In this document: one piece after another, positions 1-8,399 of the stretch
How the letters are laid out: each line of letters begins with the position of its first letter
How positions within the stretch are numbered: position 1 is the first letter of the stretch
Assembly: GCA_903929815.1 (NCBI GenBank)
Contig: CAIYWD010000142.1
Span: 1-34,393, forward strand
Direction: 5' to 3'
From: an uncultured beta proteobacterium
GTDB taxonomy: Bacteria > Pseudomonadota > Gammaproteobacteria > Burkholderiales > Burkholderiaceae_C
DNA length: 34,393 nucleotides
Made by a program: the position numbers and the translations under genes
The notes under the pieces: generated by a model
What the model saw: the letters and a program-made list of their open reading frames with translations, nothing else
The model's database searches: none
Told to the model about the DNA's origin: nothing

Positions 1-34
1 ACTTCGATGGAGTTCACCCTTTGGGTGAGAGCGC

Positions 35-182
35 TACGCACCCGATTGAGCTACTGGCGGCGCGTCTGGGGGTGTTGTTCCTCCTTGCAGGCAGTAGCCT
101 GCAGCGTCGTCACGCCTACCCAGACACGCCGCCAGTAGCCCACTCGGGCGCGTTTAACTGAGGAATCTAGGATAATGCTGCC
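35..182 (+). repeat. Nested palindromic repeat, left copy
   Basis: A roughly 148-bp sequence that matches, in inverted orientation, the last 150 bases of the window at about 90% by eye. It is itself a nested inverted repeat: an arm containing GCTACTGGCGGCGCGTCTGG pairs with CAGACACGCCGCCAGTAGC, and the centre holds the small palindrome CAGGCAGTAGCCTG. It could form a long cruciform or RNA hairpin. No protein is encoded. The first 34 bases of the window, before this repeat, contain a small palindrome (TCACCCTTTGGGTGA) and nothing else that I recognise. Confidence 0.85.
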
Positions 183-357
183 GTGTTGCACGACACGGGG
201 TCACAATCCGGACACTTGGCGCATCTGCATCTGCATCTTCATCCGCATGGTGTTGATTGCTCCTGACTTGTGTCTTGGTACCACACAACGCAACACCCCA
301 TTTTCCCTGAGTCAAAAATTTCGAGTTCATTTTTTCCAATCACTTTAAAAAAAGCAC
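183..357. other. Intergenic region upstream of dapD
   Basis: No credible gene. It holds a degenerate GCATCT hexamer run at 221-247 (about four units), a short hairpin CCGTGT/ACACGG at 181-198, and an A-rich stretch before the dapD start with no clear Shine-Dalgarno. The dapD promoter presumably lies here, but I cannot identify it. Confidence 0.5.
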
Positions 358-1182
358 ATGACCCAAGCATTGCAAACCCTTCTTGATGCCGCGTGGGAAG
401 ACCGCGCCAACCTGTCTGCACAGTCTGCTCCTAAAGCGCTCACCGATGCCATTGAACACGTTATTGTGCAGCTTGATACCGGTCATCTGCGAGTGGCCAC
501 ACGAAAATCTGTCGGCCAATGGACGACGCACCAGTGGATTAAAAAAGCCGTGTTATTGAGTTTTCGCCTGAAGGACAACGCATTGATAAAGGCCGGCGAC
601 ATTGATTTTTATGACAAAGTGCCACCGAAGTTTTCCGGAATAAGCGAATCCGATATGCTGGCAACTGGCGTGCGTGTGGTTCCGCCTGCTGTTGCACGTC
701 GGGGCAGTTTTTTGGCCAAAGGGGTCATTTTGATGCCGAGCTTTGTCAACATTGGCGCTTATGTGGACGAAGCCACCATGGTCGATACCTGGGCTACTGT
801 GGGTTCTTGTGCGCAAATCGGCAAGAATGTTCATTTGAGCGGTGGTGTAGGCATTGGCGGTGTACTAGAGCCTATGCAGGCCGGCCCCACCATCATCGAG
901 GACAACTGCTTCATTGGTGCGCGCTCTGAAATTGTCGAAGGTGTCATTGTGGAAGAAAACTCGGTCATCTCGATGGGGGTGTATATAGGTCAAAGCACCC
1001 CCATTTATGACCGCGCCACGGGCAGCGTCAGCTACGGTCGTGTGCCTGCAGGCTCGGTGGTCATCAGCGGCAGTTTGCCCAAGGACGGTGGCAGATACAG
1101 TTTGTATGCCGCCGTCATCGTTAAACAAGTAGATGCACAAACCCGCGCCAAAACCAGCCTCAACGATTTGCTGCGCGACTAA
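358..1182 (+). CDS. dapD: 2,3,4,5-tetrahydropyridine-2,6-dicarboxylate N-succinyltransferase
   Basis: DapD transfers succinyl from succinyl-CoA to tetrahydrodipicolinate, the first step of the succinylase branch to meso-diaminopimelate and lysine in the cytoplasm. The 274-aa product has the usual family length. The N-terminal helical part (about residues 1-100) includes FYDKVPPKF and [13 protein letters not shown]. The left-handed beta-helix of hexapeptide repeats follows ([27 protein letters not shown], described by position about 135-165), then GGVLEP and the acyl-CoA site region [11 protein letters not shown]. The C-terminus ends [12 protein letters not shown] as in proteobacterial DapD. 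The start ATG has only a weak upstream ribosome site, but the family N-terminus MTQALQ supports it. dapE, acting two steps later, lies 1.26 kb downstream, with a pilus ATPase gene between them. Confidence 0.97.
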   Translation: MTQALQTLLDAAWEDRANLSAQSAPKALTDAIEHVIVQLDTGHLRVATRKSVGQWTTHQWIKKAVLLSFRLKDNALIKAGDIDFYDKVPPKFSGISESDMLATGVRVVPPAVARRGSFLAKGVILMPSFVNIGAYVDEATMVDTWATVGSCAQIGKNVHLSGGVGIGGVLEPMQAGPTIIEDNCFIGARSEIVEGVIVEENSVISMGVYIGQSTPIYDRATGSVSYGRVPAGSVVISGSLPKDGGRYSLYAAVIVKQVDAQTRAKTSLNDLLRD

Positions 1183-1184
1183 AA

Positions 1185-1211
1185 ATAGGGTCAATAATAA
1201 GTTGACCCTAT
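1185..1211. repeat. Perfect 10-bp-stem hairpin downstream of dapD
   Basis: ATAGGGTCAA and TTGACCCTAT flank a 7-nt loop TAATAAG, starting 3 nt after the dapD stop. There is no U-tract, so it is not a classic intrinsic terminator. The stem and loop (GGTCAATAATAAGTT) closely match the end of the 165-bp element at 17704-17870, so it looks like a minimal or deleted member of that family. Confidence 0.75.
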
Positions 1212-1272
1212 CCCAAACCTGTCAGAACAAACCTAAAACGCCTGATCTTTAACGGACATTCCAACACATCAA

Positions 1273-2448
1273 ATGGCCACCGTCACCAACAATCCAGGCA
1301 TGGGCACCATGGAGCGCATTTTGCGTCTGATGTCAGAAAAACGTGCCTCCGATTTGTATTTGTCAGCGCATTCACCAGCATTGCTTCGCATCAATGGTGT
1401 GTGCGTTCCCATTAACAGTCAGGTTTTGCCGCCCGATGCGCCACTGAACCTGCTCAAAGAAGTTTTGCCACCTGAACGTATTGAAGAACTCGAAGAGATC
1501 AATGAACTGAACATGGGTATGTCATTGGCGGGTGCCGGGCGTTATCGCATCAGTGCGATGCGCCAACGCGGAACATTTGCTGCCGTGATTCGCTACATTG
1601 CCACCGAAATACCCGCCATGTCCACACTGAGTCTTCCCCCCATATTGGCCGATGTGATGCTGGAAAAACGGGGTTTGGTGCTGATGGTCGGCGCTACCGG
1701 TGCTGGCAAAAGTACCACTCTGGCCTCGATGATCGACCATCGCAACGCCAGTATGTCGGGGCATATTCTGACCATTGAAGACCCTGTTGAGTTTCTTTTT
1801 AAAAACAAGCGTTCCATCATCAATCAGCGTGAAGTGGGCACTGACACGCTGTCCGCCCAAGTGGCTTTGAAAAATGCGCTGCGCCAGGCGCCTGACGTGA
1901 TTTTGATTGGCGAAATTCGTGACCGTGAAACCATGTCTTCAGCGATTGCTTACGCTCAAACCGGACATCTGTGCCTAGCCACCATGCACGCCAACAACAG
2001 CTACCAGGCGTTAAACCGCGTGTTGAGTTTTTACCCGGTCGAGGTTCGCCCAACCTTGCTCGGTGATCTTTCAGCAGCGCTTAAAGCCATCATTTCGCAA
2101 CGTCTGTTGCGCAACATTGCACAAACACGATCGCCTGCCGTCGAGATCATGATGAACACCAAGCTGGTGTCTGATTTGATATCCACCGGCGACTTTGCAG
2201 GCGTTCAGGAGGCCATGGAAAAGTCCATGGCCGAGGGTAGTCAGACCTTTGAGCAAGACATTGCCCGCTTGATTGTGGCTGGCATTATTGACCGCAAAGA
2301 GGGACTGGCCAACGCTGACTCTCCCACCAACCTGATGTGGCGTTTACAAAACGACTTTACGGCGCGTGCCAAACCCACTGTCGTCGTGGATGACGAATTC
2401 GACGACCACGCTACTTTCACCGAAATCACACTGGATGTGCCCCAATGA
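1273..2448 (+). CDS. pilU: PilT/PilU-type type IV pilus retraction ATPase
   Basis: A cytoplasmic hexameric ATPase of the GspE/PilT superfamily, which powers type IV pilus retraction and twitching. The 391-aa product has an N-terminal PAS-like segment (about 10-110, [17 protein letters not shown]), Walker [11 protein letters not shown] (about 141-150), an Asp box around EDPVEF, Walker B region [13 protein letters not shown], and the His box [18 protein letters not shown]. The C-terminus [12 protein letters not shown] with an acidic tail resembles PilU more than PilT. pilT itself is not in the window. The last 4 bases overlap dapE (ATGA), so the two are translationally coupled although functionally unrelated. 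The symbol is inferred from family resemblance; PilT is the alternative. Confidence 0.88.
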   Translation: MATVTNNPGMGTMERILRLMSEKRASDLYLSAHSPALLRINGVCVPINSQVLPPDAPLNLLKEVLPPERIEELEEINELNMGMSLAGAGRYRISAMRQRGTFAAVIRYIATEIPAMSTLSLPPILADVMLEKRGLVLMVGATGAGKSTTLASMIDHRNASMSGHILTIEDPVEFLFKNKRSIINQREVGTDTLSAQVALKNALRQAPDVILIGEIRDRETMSSAIAYAQTGHLCLATMHANNSYQALNRVLSFYPVEVRPTLLGDLSAALKAIISQRLLRNIAQTRSPAVEIMMNTKLVSDLISTGDFAGVQEAMEKSMAEGSQTFEQDIARLIVAGIIDRKEGLANADSPTNLMWRLQNDFTARAKPTVVVDDEFDDHATFTEITLDVPQ

Positions 2449-3605
2449 CACCCACCCTAGACCTTGCCCGTCAGTTGATCGCTTGTCCATCTGTGACCCC
2501 TGATGATGGCGGTTGCCAAAAAATAGTGGGTGAAAGACTTTCTCGCATGGGCTTTCAAGTCCAGTTAAGCATGAGCGGTCCTGCTGATTTTTGTGTGCAA
2601 AATTTATGGGCAAAAAGGCCTGGAACGCCCGTCCCATCTGTGCAAGCAGCTTCACAATTGATAGTCTTTGCGGGCCATACCGATGTGGTGCCCACAGGCC
2701 CTGTAGCGCAATGGCACAGCGACCCCTTTACCCCTACCGAGCGCGACGGCCATCTGTATGGACGGGGAGCATCGGACATGAAAACGTCGATCGCCGCGTT
2801 TGTGGTGGCCACTGAAGAATTCATCGCCCAATATCCTGATACGCCGTTGAGCATTGGTTTTTTGCTCACCAGCGACGAAGAAGGCCCCGCCGTCGATGGC
2901 ACCATCAAAGTGGTTGAGGCCTTGCAACAACGCGGCGAACGAATGGACTATTGCATCGTGGGCGAGCCTACGTCAGTCCATCGTTTAGGTGACCAAATCA
3001 AAAATGGCCGGCGCGGTACTTTGTGCGGCAAGCTCACCGTCCGTGGCATTCAAGGTCATATTGCGTACCCCCAACTGGCCAAAAACCCCATCCATCTGTT
3101 GGCCCCTGCTTTGGCTGAACTGGTCACGGTGACGTGGGATCAGGGCAACGATTTTTTTGAACCCACGTCGTGGCAGGTCAGCAACATTCACGCCGGCACG
3201 GGTGCTGTCAATGTTATTCCTGGCACGGTGGGGGTTGATTTCAATTTCCGGTTTGGCACAGCCTCCAGTGTTCAGTCATTGCAAGCGCGTCTGAAAGCAG
3301 TATTCGATCATCACCGTCTGGATTACGACCTGATCTGGACACTCGGTGGTTTGCCTTTTCTGACCCCACCCGGCACACTCGTCGATGCTGTTGCAGCAGC
3401 CATTCATGCTGAAACGGGCATTCACACAGAACTCTCAACCAGCGGCGGCACCAGCGATGCACGGTTTATTGCCAATATATGCCCGCAAGTGATTGAATTG
3501 GGACCGCTGTGTGACAGCATTCACAAGGTTGATGAATCCATCGCTATCGCCGACATCGAGCCACTTAAAAACATCTACTTGCGCCTGCTAAAAAACATCA
3601 CCTGA
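2445..3605 (+). CDS. dapE: Succinyl-diaminopimelate desuccinylase
   Basis: DapE hydrolyses N-succinyl-LL-diaminopimelate to LL-diaminopimelate and succinate in lysine and cell-wall precursor synthesis. It is an M20-family di-zinc enzyme. Metal and catalytic residues are visible in order: GHTDVVP (His, Asp), GRGASDMK (Asp), TSDEEGP (paired Glu), IVGEPT (Glu) and the C-terminal SIHKVDE (His). The GGTSDARFI segment also fits. The product is 386 aa, slightly over the typical 375-380, with a short extra stretch near residues 58-70 rich in Pro and Ala. The start overlaps the pilU-like stop by 4 bases, and prmB begins 12 nt downstream, so pilU-dapE-prmB look co-transcribed. Confidence 0.96.
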   Translation: MTPTLDLARQLIACPSVTPDDGGCQKIVGERLSRMGFQVQLSMSGPADFCVQNLWAKRPGTPVPSVQAASQLIVFAGHTDVVPTGPVAQWHSDPFTPTERDGHLYGRGASDMKTSIAAFVVATEEFIAQYPDTPLSIGFLLTSDEEGPAVDGTIKVVEALQQRGERMDYCIVGEPTSVHRLGDQIKNGRRGTLCGKLTVRGIQGHIAYPQLAKNPIHLLAPALAELVTVTWDQGNDFFEPTSWQVSNIHAGTGAVNVIPGTVGVDFNFRFGTASSVQSLQARLKAVFDHHRLDYDLIWTLGGLPFLTPPGTLVDAVAAAIHAETGIHTELSTSGGTSDARFIANICPQVIELGPLCDSIHKVDESIAIADIEPLKNIYLRLLKNIT

Positions 3606-3616
3606 GGGACCACACC

Positions 3617-4537
3617 ATGCCAGCATCACCCATCACCCTTTCGCAATGCGTCACACGAGCCGCTGCAAAGTTGACGGCTGCTGGCGTGGTTTTTGGTCAC
3701 GGCGCGACCTGTGCGTTCGATGAGGCCGCCTGGCTGGTTTTGTGGAAAATCGGCCTGCCCCTGGATACCTCGTTGTTGGCCGAAGATGAATCAGCCCATC
3801 GGCCTGTCACCCGCACTGAACAAGCGCAGGTAGCTACACTGATTGAAGCGCGCATCAGCACCCGCAAGCCCGCCGCTTACCTGACCCAGGAGGCTTGGCT
3901 GCAAGGTGTGGCGTTTTATGTGGATGAACGCACCCTCGTGCCACGCTCACTGATTGCTGAAGTGTTGATGGAAGGCAGCCTGGATTATTGGCTCAGTGAT
4001 GAGGTTCATCGGGTGCTGGACTTGGGCACTGGTTGCGGCAGCCTAGCGGTCATTGCCGCCATGGTGTATCCCGATGTCAAAGTGCAGGCCTCTGACATCA
4101 GCGCAGATGCATTGGAAGTGGCACGCATCAACATTAACCGCCACGGCCTGCATGGTCGCGTTGTCTTGCGCCAATGTGACGGTATTCCAAAAACCGGCAG
4201 CCATTACGACCTGATTTTGTGCAACCCGCCGTATGTCAACGCCCAGAGCATGAAAACCCTGCCCCCAGAATACATGGCAGAGCCTGCGTTGGCACTGGAC
4301 GGCAACCGTGCAGGCGGCCAGGACGGCATGGACTTTATTCGCCAACTGCTGTCAGATGCCGCCCTGCAAATGACCAAGGATGCCATTTTGGTGTTGGAAG
4401 TTGGCCATGAACGCGAACATTTCGAGGCCGCCTTTCCTAAACTCGAAGTGGTGTGGCTCGAAACCAGCGCGGGTGAGGACCAGGTTCTGCTTGTTACGCA
4501 GGATGCGCTCGCGGCATTCCGTGCGACTGCCACCTGA
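3617..4537 (+). CDS. prmB: 50S ribosomal protein uL3 N5-glutamine methyltransferase
   Basis: PrmB methylates a glutamine of ribosomal protein uL3 using S-adenosylmethionine. The 306-aa product has an N-terminal helical domain including the family segment RISTRKPAAYLTQEAWLQG. A Rossmann methyltransferase fold follows, with SAM-binding VLDLGTGCGSLAV (about residues 133-145), and the catalytic NPPYVN motif near 200 that defines glutamine methylases of the HemK/PrmB group. The segment YLTQEAWLQGVAFYVDERTLVPRS favours PrmB over release-factor methylase PrmC. A GAGGGA ribosome site lies about 7 nt before the ATG. It is closely linked to dapE and followed by proA after 33 nt. Confidence 0.94.
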   Translation: MPASPITLSQCVTRAAAKLTAAGVVFGHGATCAFDEAAWLVLWKIGLPLDTSLLAEDESAHRPVTRTEQAQVATLIEARISTRKPAAYLTQEAWLQGVAFYVDERTLVPRSLIAEVLMEGSLDYWLSDEVHRVLDLGTGCGSLAVIAAMVYPDVKVQASDISADALEVARININRHGLHGRVVLRQCDGIPKTGSHYDLILCNPPYVNAQSMKTLPPEYMAEPALALDGNRAGGQDGMDFIRQLLSDAALQMTKDAILVLEVGHEREHFEAAFPKLEVVWLETSAGEDQVLLVTQDALAAFRATAT

Positions 4538-4570
4538 TAGATCACGATTCGTTCAGTCGATATCACCAGG

Positions 4571-5911
4571 ATGCCCATGACAACCCTCCACATTCACGAA
4601 CACACCCAAACCCTGGGTTTACAGGCCAAACAGGCTGCAGCCCTGATGGCTAAAGCGTCGGCAGCTATTAAAAACAAAGCACTTCGACACTTGGCGACTT
4701 TGCTTCGTGCCAATGCAAACGTGCTACAACTTGAAAATGCCAAAGACCTAGAACGTGCCACAAGCCTCGATGCACCCCTGTTGGACAGGCTCAAACTCAG
4801 CCCCCATGCGATTGAAACTTGCGCCCTGGGGTGTGAACAATTGGCAGCCATGCCTGACATCATTGGTGAAATCACTGCTTTGCGCCAGCAACCCAGCGGC
4901 ATTCGTGTGGGGCAAATGCGTGTGCCCATCGGCGTATTTGCCATGATTTTCGAGAGCCGCCCCAACGTCACGATTGAAGCAGCAAGCCTGTGCATCAAAA
5001 GCGGCAATGCCTGTATTTTGCGGGGTGGCTCTGAAGCGCTGGACTCGAACAGGGCATTGACTCAACTGGTGCAGCAAGCTTTGCAGATGAGCTGTCTGCC
5101 CATGAATGCGGTGCAATTGGTGCAAACCACAGACCGCGAAGCCGTTGGTCACTTGATTACCATGCAGCAGTATGTGGATGTTGTCATTCCACGCGGCGGC
5201 AAGGGGCTGATTGAACGCATCAGCCGTGAGGCCAAAGTGCCGGTCATCAAGCATCTCGATGGCAATTGCCACACTTATGTGGATGACCCGTGCAACATCA
5301 ATGAGGCCATCACCATCACAGACAACGCCAAAACCCAAAAATACAGCCCCTGCAATGCCACCGAAAGTCTGCTGGTGGCACGCGGTATCGCTCATGAATT
5401 TTTACCCCGCATGGCCACTATTTTTGCCAACAAAGGCGTTGAAATGCGGTGCGACCCCGAGGCCTTGGCCTTGCTGCAAACTTATGAACAAAATAGGCCT
5501 CTAACCCACGCCCATCAAGCGTTGGTAGCTACTCAAAATATAGCAATATCCTTTCAACTGACTTCTGCTACCGAAGAGGATTGGTTCACGGAATACCTTG
5601 CGCCCATCATCAGCATCAAAATTGTGGCCGACGTGAACGAGGCCATTGCCCACATCAACCACTATTCCAGTCACCACACCGATGCCATTTTGACGTGCAA
5701 CCACCAGCATGCCCAACAGTTTTTGCGAGAGGTTGATTCAGGCAGCGTGATGGTCAATACCAGCACCCGCTTTGCCGATGGTTTTGAGTATGGTCTGGGG
5801 GCCGAAATTGGCATCAGCACCGACAAGTTTCATGCGCGTGGTCCCGTGGGCATGGAAGGCTTGACCTCGCTGAAATATGTGGTGCTGGGGCAGGGAGAAG
5901 TACGGAGTTGA
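4571..5911 (+). CDS. proA: Glutamate-5-semialdehyde dehydrogenase (gamma-glutamyl phosphate reductase), with repeat-derived insertion
   Basis: ProA reduces gamma-glutamyl phosphate to glutamate-5-semialdehyde with NADPH, the second step of proline synthesis. The aldehyde dehydrogenase fold is clear: [38 protein letters not shown], the catalytic cysteine in [12 protein letters not shown], and the C-terminal [19 protein letters not shown] and [16 protein letters not shown]. The 446-aa length exceeds the usual ~417-430. Roughly 19 extra residues lie between LLQ (about residue 306) and TEEDW (about 338), exactly where the DNA matches a dispersed Comamonadaceae-type repeat (5489-5550). The frame stays open and the core is intact, so the enzyme may still work. 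A second in-frame ATG at 4577 has better spacing to the CAGGA ribosome site, so the true start may be two codons later. Confidence 0.95.
   Translation: MPMTTLHIHEHTQTLGLQAKQAAALMAKASAAIKNKALRHLATLLRANANVLQLENAKDLERATSLDAPLLDRLKLSPHAIETCALGCEQLAAMPDIIGEITALRQQPSGIRVGQMRVPIGVFAMIFESRPNVTIEAASLCIKSGNACILRGGSEALDSNRALTQLVQQALQMSCLPMNAVQLVQTTDREAVGHLITMQQYVDVVIPRGGKGLIERISREAKVPVIKHLDGNCHTYVDDPCNINEAITITDNAKTQKYSPCNATESLLVARGIAHEFLPRMATIFANKGVEMRCDPEALALLQTYEQNRPLTHAHQALVATQNIAISFQLTSATEEDWFTEYLAPIISIKIVADVNEAIAHINHYSSHHTDAILTCNHQHAQQFLREVDSGSVMVNTSTRFADGFEYGLGAEIGISTDKFHARGPVGMEGLTSLKYVVLGQGEVRS
5489..5550 (+). repeat. Comamonadaceae-type dispersed repeat inside proA
   Basis: This segment contains AATAGGCCTCTAACCCACGC, then GGTAGCTACTCAAAATATAG, and aligns by eye with the intergenic copy at 25758-25816 (AATCGGCCTATAGCGCACG, TTAGCTATTGTTTTAATAG). 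It is read in frame as part of proA, contributing about 20 residues ([19 protein letters not shown]) that have no counterpart in E. coli ProA as I recall it. Borders are approximate. Confidence 0.75.
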
Positions 5912-5912
5912 A

Positions 5913-5931
5913 CCTGGATTCCTCGGTTGAA
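5913..5931 (+). repeat. 19-bp fragment of the window-end repeat
   Basis: CCTGGATTCCTCGGTTGAA matches 18 of 19 bases at 34257-34275, the outer border of the right-hand nested palindrome, and its counterpart near 152-170. It fills the space between the proA stop and the stop of the convergent GGDEF remnant. It may be a relic or solo end of that repeat. Confidence 0.6.
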
Positions 5932-6246
5932 AGCATCAATGCGAATAGTCGCAAGGATCAAAGATACGGTATTGGTTCTTGCCGGCCAGTTTGGCCTGGT
6001 ACATGGCCACATCTGCTTCACGCATTAACGCCTCTGCGGTTTTGCTTTGTTCGTCTCCATAAAAGCTGATGCCTATGCTGGCAGAAACCTGTAGGAAAAA
6101 CGAACCAAATTCAATAGGTTCGGCGGCAGCCACCAACAGACGATCCAGCAGGGGCAGTGCGTTCTGGGCATCTTCCAAGTCCACCAAAACCGCCACAAAC
6201 TCATCTCCGCCATTGCGCGCCAACGTATCGCCGTCCCGCAACGCCT

Positions 6247-6536
6247 GCTTCCCACTTAACCCATCTTTAACATATGGCAAAAAATAGTAATAAAAATCAA
6301 AGCATTATAGAGATACTGTTTTTTTGTTGTGCAAAATTCGTTTGCAATATGTTGATTTTAAATAATGTTTTTGAGGGTGTTAAACCCAGGTTAAGGCGGG
6401 ACAGGGATGAAGTCAGTTGCATGCGCTTGTTACGGCTAATCAACCAAATGGGTGAGCTTCCCCTGCCAAGAAAACCACGTGAGCGAATCAACCGTAACCC
6501 ATTGATATTGCATTTGTCCCGCCTTAAGTGGGAAGC
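6247..6536. mobile_element. 290-bp insertion with 13-bp terminal inverted repeats
   Basis: The segment replacing the middle of the sensor gene is bounded by GCTTCCCACTTAA (6247-6259) and its exact reverse complement TTAAGTGGGAAGC (6524-6536). The portion 6260-6390 is much more AT-rich than the rest of the window. No transposase or credible protein is encoded. I see no clear target-site duplication. It may be a MITE-like insertion accompanied by deletion, or the footprint of an inversion/deletion. Confidence 0.6.
6391..6527. repeat. 137-bp palindromic unit with TTAA-ended 13-bp inverted repeats
   Basis: TTAAGGCGGGACA at 6391-6403 is exactly repeated inverted as TGTCCCGCCTTAA at 6515-6527. Further inside, GTTACGG-like sequences also face each other imperfectly. 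The right-end TTAA is shared with the outer 290-bp inverted repeat, suggesting nested insertions or successive rearrangements. Confidence 0.65.
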
Positions 6537-7247
6537 CGCCAGGGCGTAAGCGTAGGGCGTGATGTGATACGTGCTGTCAGGTACGACCAAACGTGCCCAA
6601 TCGGCATTGGCTAAAAATCGCTGGCTGTAAGGGTAGTCTGTCATAAAGACATCTGCACGTCCTGACTGCACTTCCTGCTCACGCGCAAAAGGAGTATCCA
6701 GCACCATCAATTGTGCCTGCTTGAGTTTGTCTTTCATCACCGGTTCATGCAAAGTGCCTTTGGCCACCGCAACGACCGCACCCGGTTGATCGATGTCGCG
6801 CCAGGTCTTGATGCGACGATTGGTTTTTGTGGTCACACCATAAATGTCGCTGGCCAGATGCGGCTGTGTAAATCGAAGTTTGGTTTGGCGCGCAGGCGTG
6901 ATACCCACTGCGAACATGGCCACATCACAACGATCCTGGGTGACATCATCGATCAACTTGGCAAATGAACTGTCAATAAACCTAACGGCAAGACCCATAT
7001 CTTTACCGAGTTCCAAGGCCATATCAATATCGATTCCCGATAACTGCTGGGTTTTTGGGTTGCGATAGGTGATGCTGTAATAGTCTGGCCAAATGCAGAC
7101 ACGCAGCACTTTGGAGACCATCAAACGATCCAGACGACTCTCTTTAACCTCAGAAGCTACAGACAGGGTGAGACCCACCAGAAAGAAAAAAAAGAACAAA
7201 ATACGCATGGCAGACTTTCAGGCAAATGGGAACTTGTATTCTGCCAT

Positions 7248-7263
7248 GTTGACCCTATCCTTA
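7248..7263 (-). repeat. Solo end of the 165-bp element
   Basis: GTTGACCCTATCCTTA matches the terminal repeat of the elements at 8037-8200 and 17704-17870. It sits about 40 bp upstream of the sensor remnant's start codon, with no partner end nearby. The rest of the gap to 7404 holds nothing I recognise. Confidence 0.55.
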
Positions 7264-7404
7264 AATCGGCGCACATGCCTCTTATTCCCAGAGGGCCACT
7301 GTCATCAGTACAGTGCCAAGTTGTTGCCACAAAGATGACAAACATTCCCGAATGTCTAAAGCTATTGCTTTATGAATCCTGAGGCAATTGTTTGGCTCTA
7401 CTGT

Positions 7405-7995
7405 TCAAAGTACGATATATAGCGTACTGATGCGGTGGACAATGTCTATGCAAACCCGTCGATCTTTTGGCATAAAACGATGAAGTATCACTTTTGCGTC
7501 AAGGCAGTTTGAAGCTAGGTGCCAGTGGCTGCTTGATGCGGGAATAATATTGATATCGTACGATGTCCAGTACGCAAAAAGATGCACATGCCTGAGGCAT
7601 TCTTCAGTCTGTTTCAAATTTTGCAAAAGTTCGCTGCCCGGTCTCATGTCTTTTGCGCCCTGACCTATGTGAAGGTACGCGGTCAGTGTGCCCTTATGAG
7701 GGCCAGATATGGAAAAAAAAGCTTTGGTGCGACGAGCACCGCCAAGTACTTGCATGTATTGGCGCGACACAATGCACCCCATGCTAAATCCGATAATTGC
7801 AATTTGTACATCCGCTTTGATGTGTTTGTCGATGAACGTCTTGAGCTGAATCGACATATCGTGAACGCCTGTCCTGCCATCAGCAGGTTTCAGAGTCGGA
7901 ACCCAGCATTGATGACCGTGCTCTTGAAGCGAACGCACCAAATGTTTGAAATTCGAACCGTTATCAAATAATCCATGAACAAGAACAACATCCAT
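7405..7995 (-). CDS. Small alpha/beta hydrolase (lipase/esterase-like)
   Basis: The 196-aa product is a compact alpha/beta hydrolase. The oxyanion-hole strand VVLVHGLFDNGSNF is near the N-terminus, and the nucleophile elbow GFSMG (catalytic Ser, about residue 80) follows AIIGF. Next come SISGPHKGT, and YDINIIPASSSHW, where the Asp and His would complete the triad as in class-2-type bacterial lipases. No signal peptide is seen, so a cytoplasmic esterase is likely; substrate is unknown. Upstream in-frame extension to 8016 would require a TTG start, so I chose the ATG at 7995. It is transcribed alone, flanked by repeats on its upstream side. Function beyond hydrolase is not supported. Confidence 0.75.
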   Translation of the reverse strand: MDVVLVHGLFDNGSNFKHLVRSLQEHGHQCWVPTLKPADGRTGVHDMSIQLKTFIDKHIKADVQIAIIGFSMGCIVSRQYMQVLGGARRTKAFFSISGPHKGTLTAYLHIGQGAKDMRPGSELLQNLKQTEECLRHVHLFAYWTSYDINIIPASSSHWHLASNCLDAKVILHRFMPKDRRVCIDIVHRISTLYIVL

Positions 7996-8036
7996 CTGGG
8001 CGAACCTAACACTCAAGTCTGAAAAAAACTCTATTC

Positions 8037-8200
8037 AGGATATGGTCAACTATCAGTTGCGCATTTGGCCATCAGAGTTAAAGATTCAATGCCAAGCGCA
8101 AATCGTGCGGTGTGGCCCGGTCACATAAGCGATTTGTAACGACGCAGTACGCCAAAATCTGACAAGCCAAAAGCAAAACTTAGGGTTGACCATATCCTTA
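8037..8200 (-). mobile_element. 164-bp MITE-like element, copy A
   Basis: Ends are AGGATATGGTCAAC and GTTGACCATATCCTTA, imperfect terminal inverted repeats. The reverse complement aligns over its full length with 17704-17870 (about 80% by eye), sharing for example CTGCGTCGTTACAAATCGCT and GGGCCACACCGCACGATTTG. No open reading frame. Lies between the hydrolase start and the hslU end. Confidence 0.8.
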
Positions 8201-8260
8201 GTTTGGCAGGTTGAAAAACATCCACTGCTGACCATTCGTTTGTAATCACGCTGCGATTGG

Positions 8261-8388
8261 GTAATCGTTTAGACCTCATGTCAAATGCCGTCATTCCCGC
8301 GAAGGCGGGATGTTGGTTTACCAGAGTAGAAAGGCAGTCTGGATTCCCGCCTTCGCGGGAATGACGATGGTGGGGTCTAAACGGTTAC
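8261..8388. repeat. 128-bp composite palindrome downstream of hslU
   Basis: An outer pair GTAATCGTTTAGACC / GGTCTAAACGGTTAC (one mismatch when paired) encloses a perfect 22-bp inverted pair at 8289-8310 and 8345-8366 containing CATTCCCGCGAAGGCGGGA. Each inner arm is itself a small hairpin (CCCGCGAAGGCGGG). The inner sequence resembles the widespread CATTCCCGCG-type repeat of proteobacteria. Placed 12 bp after the hslU stop, it could end or stabilise the hslVU transcript. Confidence 0.8.
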
Positions 8389-8399
8389 GATAACCGCCT

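Larger units (their letters stand above)
5936..7208 (-). pseudogene. Broken periplasmic-sensor diguanylate cyclase (SBP-type sensor plus GGDEF)
   Basis: The 5' part (7208 down to about 6537) encodes a signal peptide (MRILFFFFFLVGLTLSVAS) and a family-3 extracellular solute-binding domain (LRVCIWPDYYSITYRN, GIDIDMALELGKDMGL, FAVGITPARQ, LRFTQPHLASDIYGV), stopping at ITPYAYALAAS. The 3' part (about 6246 down to 5936) encodes the second half of a diguanylate cyclase domain: ALRDGDTLARNGGDEFVAV with the GGDEF signature, ASIGISFYG, and ADVAMYQAKLAGKNQYRIF. Together they fit one membrane sensor with periplasmic ligand domain, transmembrane helix and cytoplasmic GGDEF that made cyclic di-GMP. The end of the binding domain, the membrane helix and the first half of GGDEF are gone, replaced by 290 bp of unrelated AT-rich DNA. 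The binding-domain frame runs on into that DNA as a nonsense tail ending at 6297; a GGDEF fragment can be read from 6280. Activity as a cyclase is very unlikely. Confidence 0.85.

Noticed and set aside
35-182. Integron attC site, because of the palindrome and GTTTAAC near the end
   Set aside because: There is no matching GTTRRRY core at the other end and no integrase or cassette-like genes; the palindrome is much more perfect than an attC.
4748-5395. 215-codon open frame antisense to proA
   Set aside because: It has no recognisable domain and lies wholly within a conserved gene; it is a by-product of codon usage on the other strand.
6274-6549. Plus-strand 91-codon frame in the insertion
   Set aside because: It runs through inverted repeats and AT-rich DNA, has no ribosome site and no recognisable protein features.
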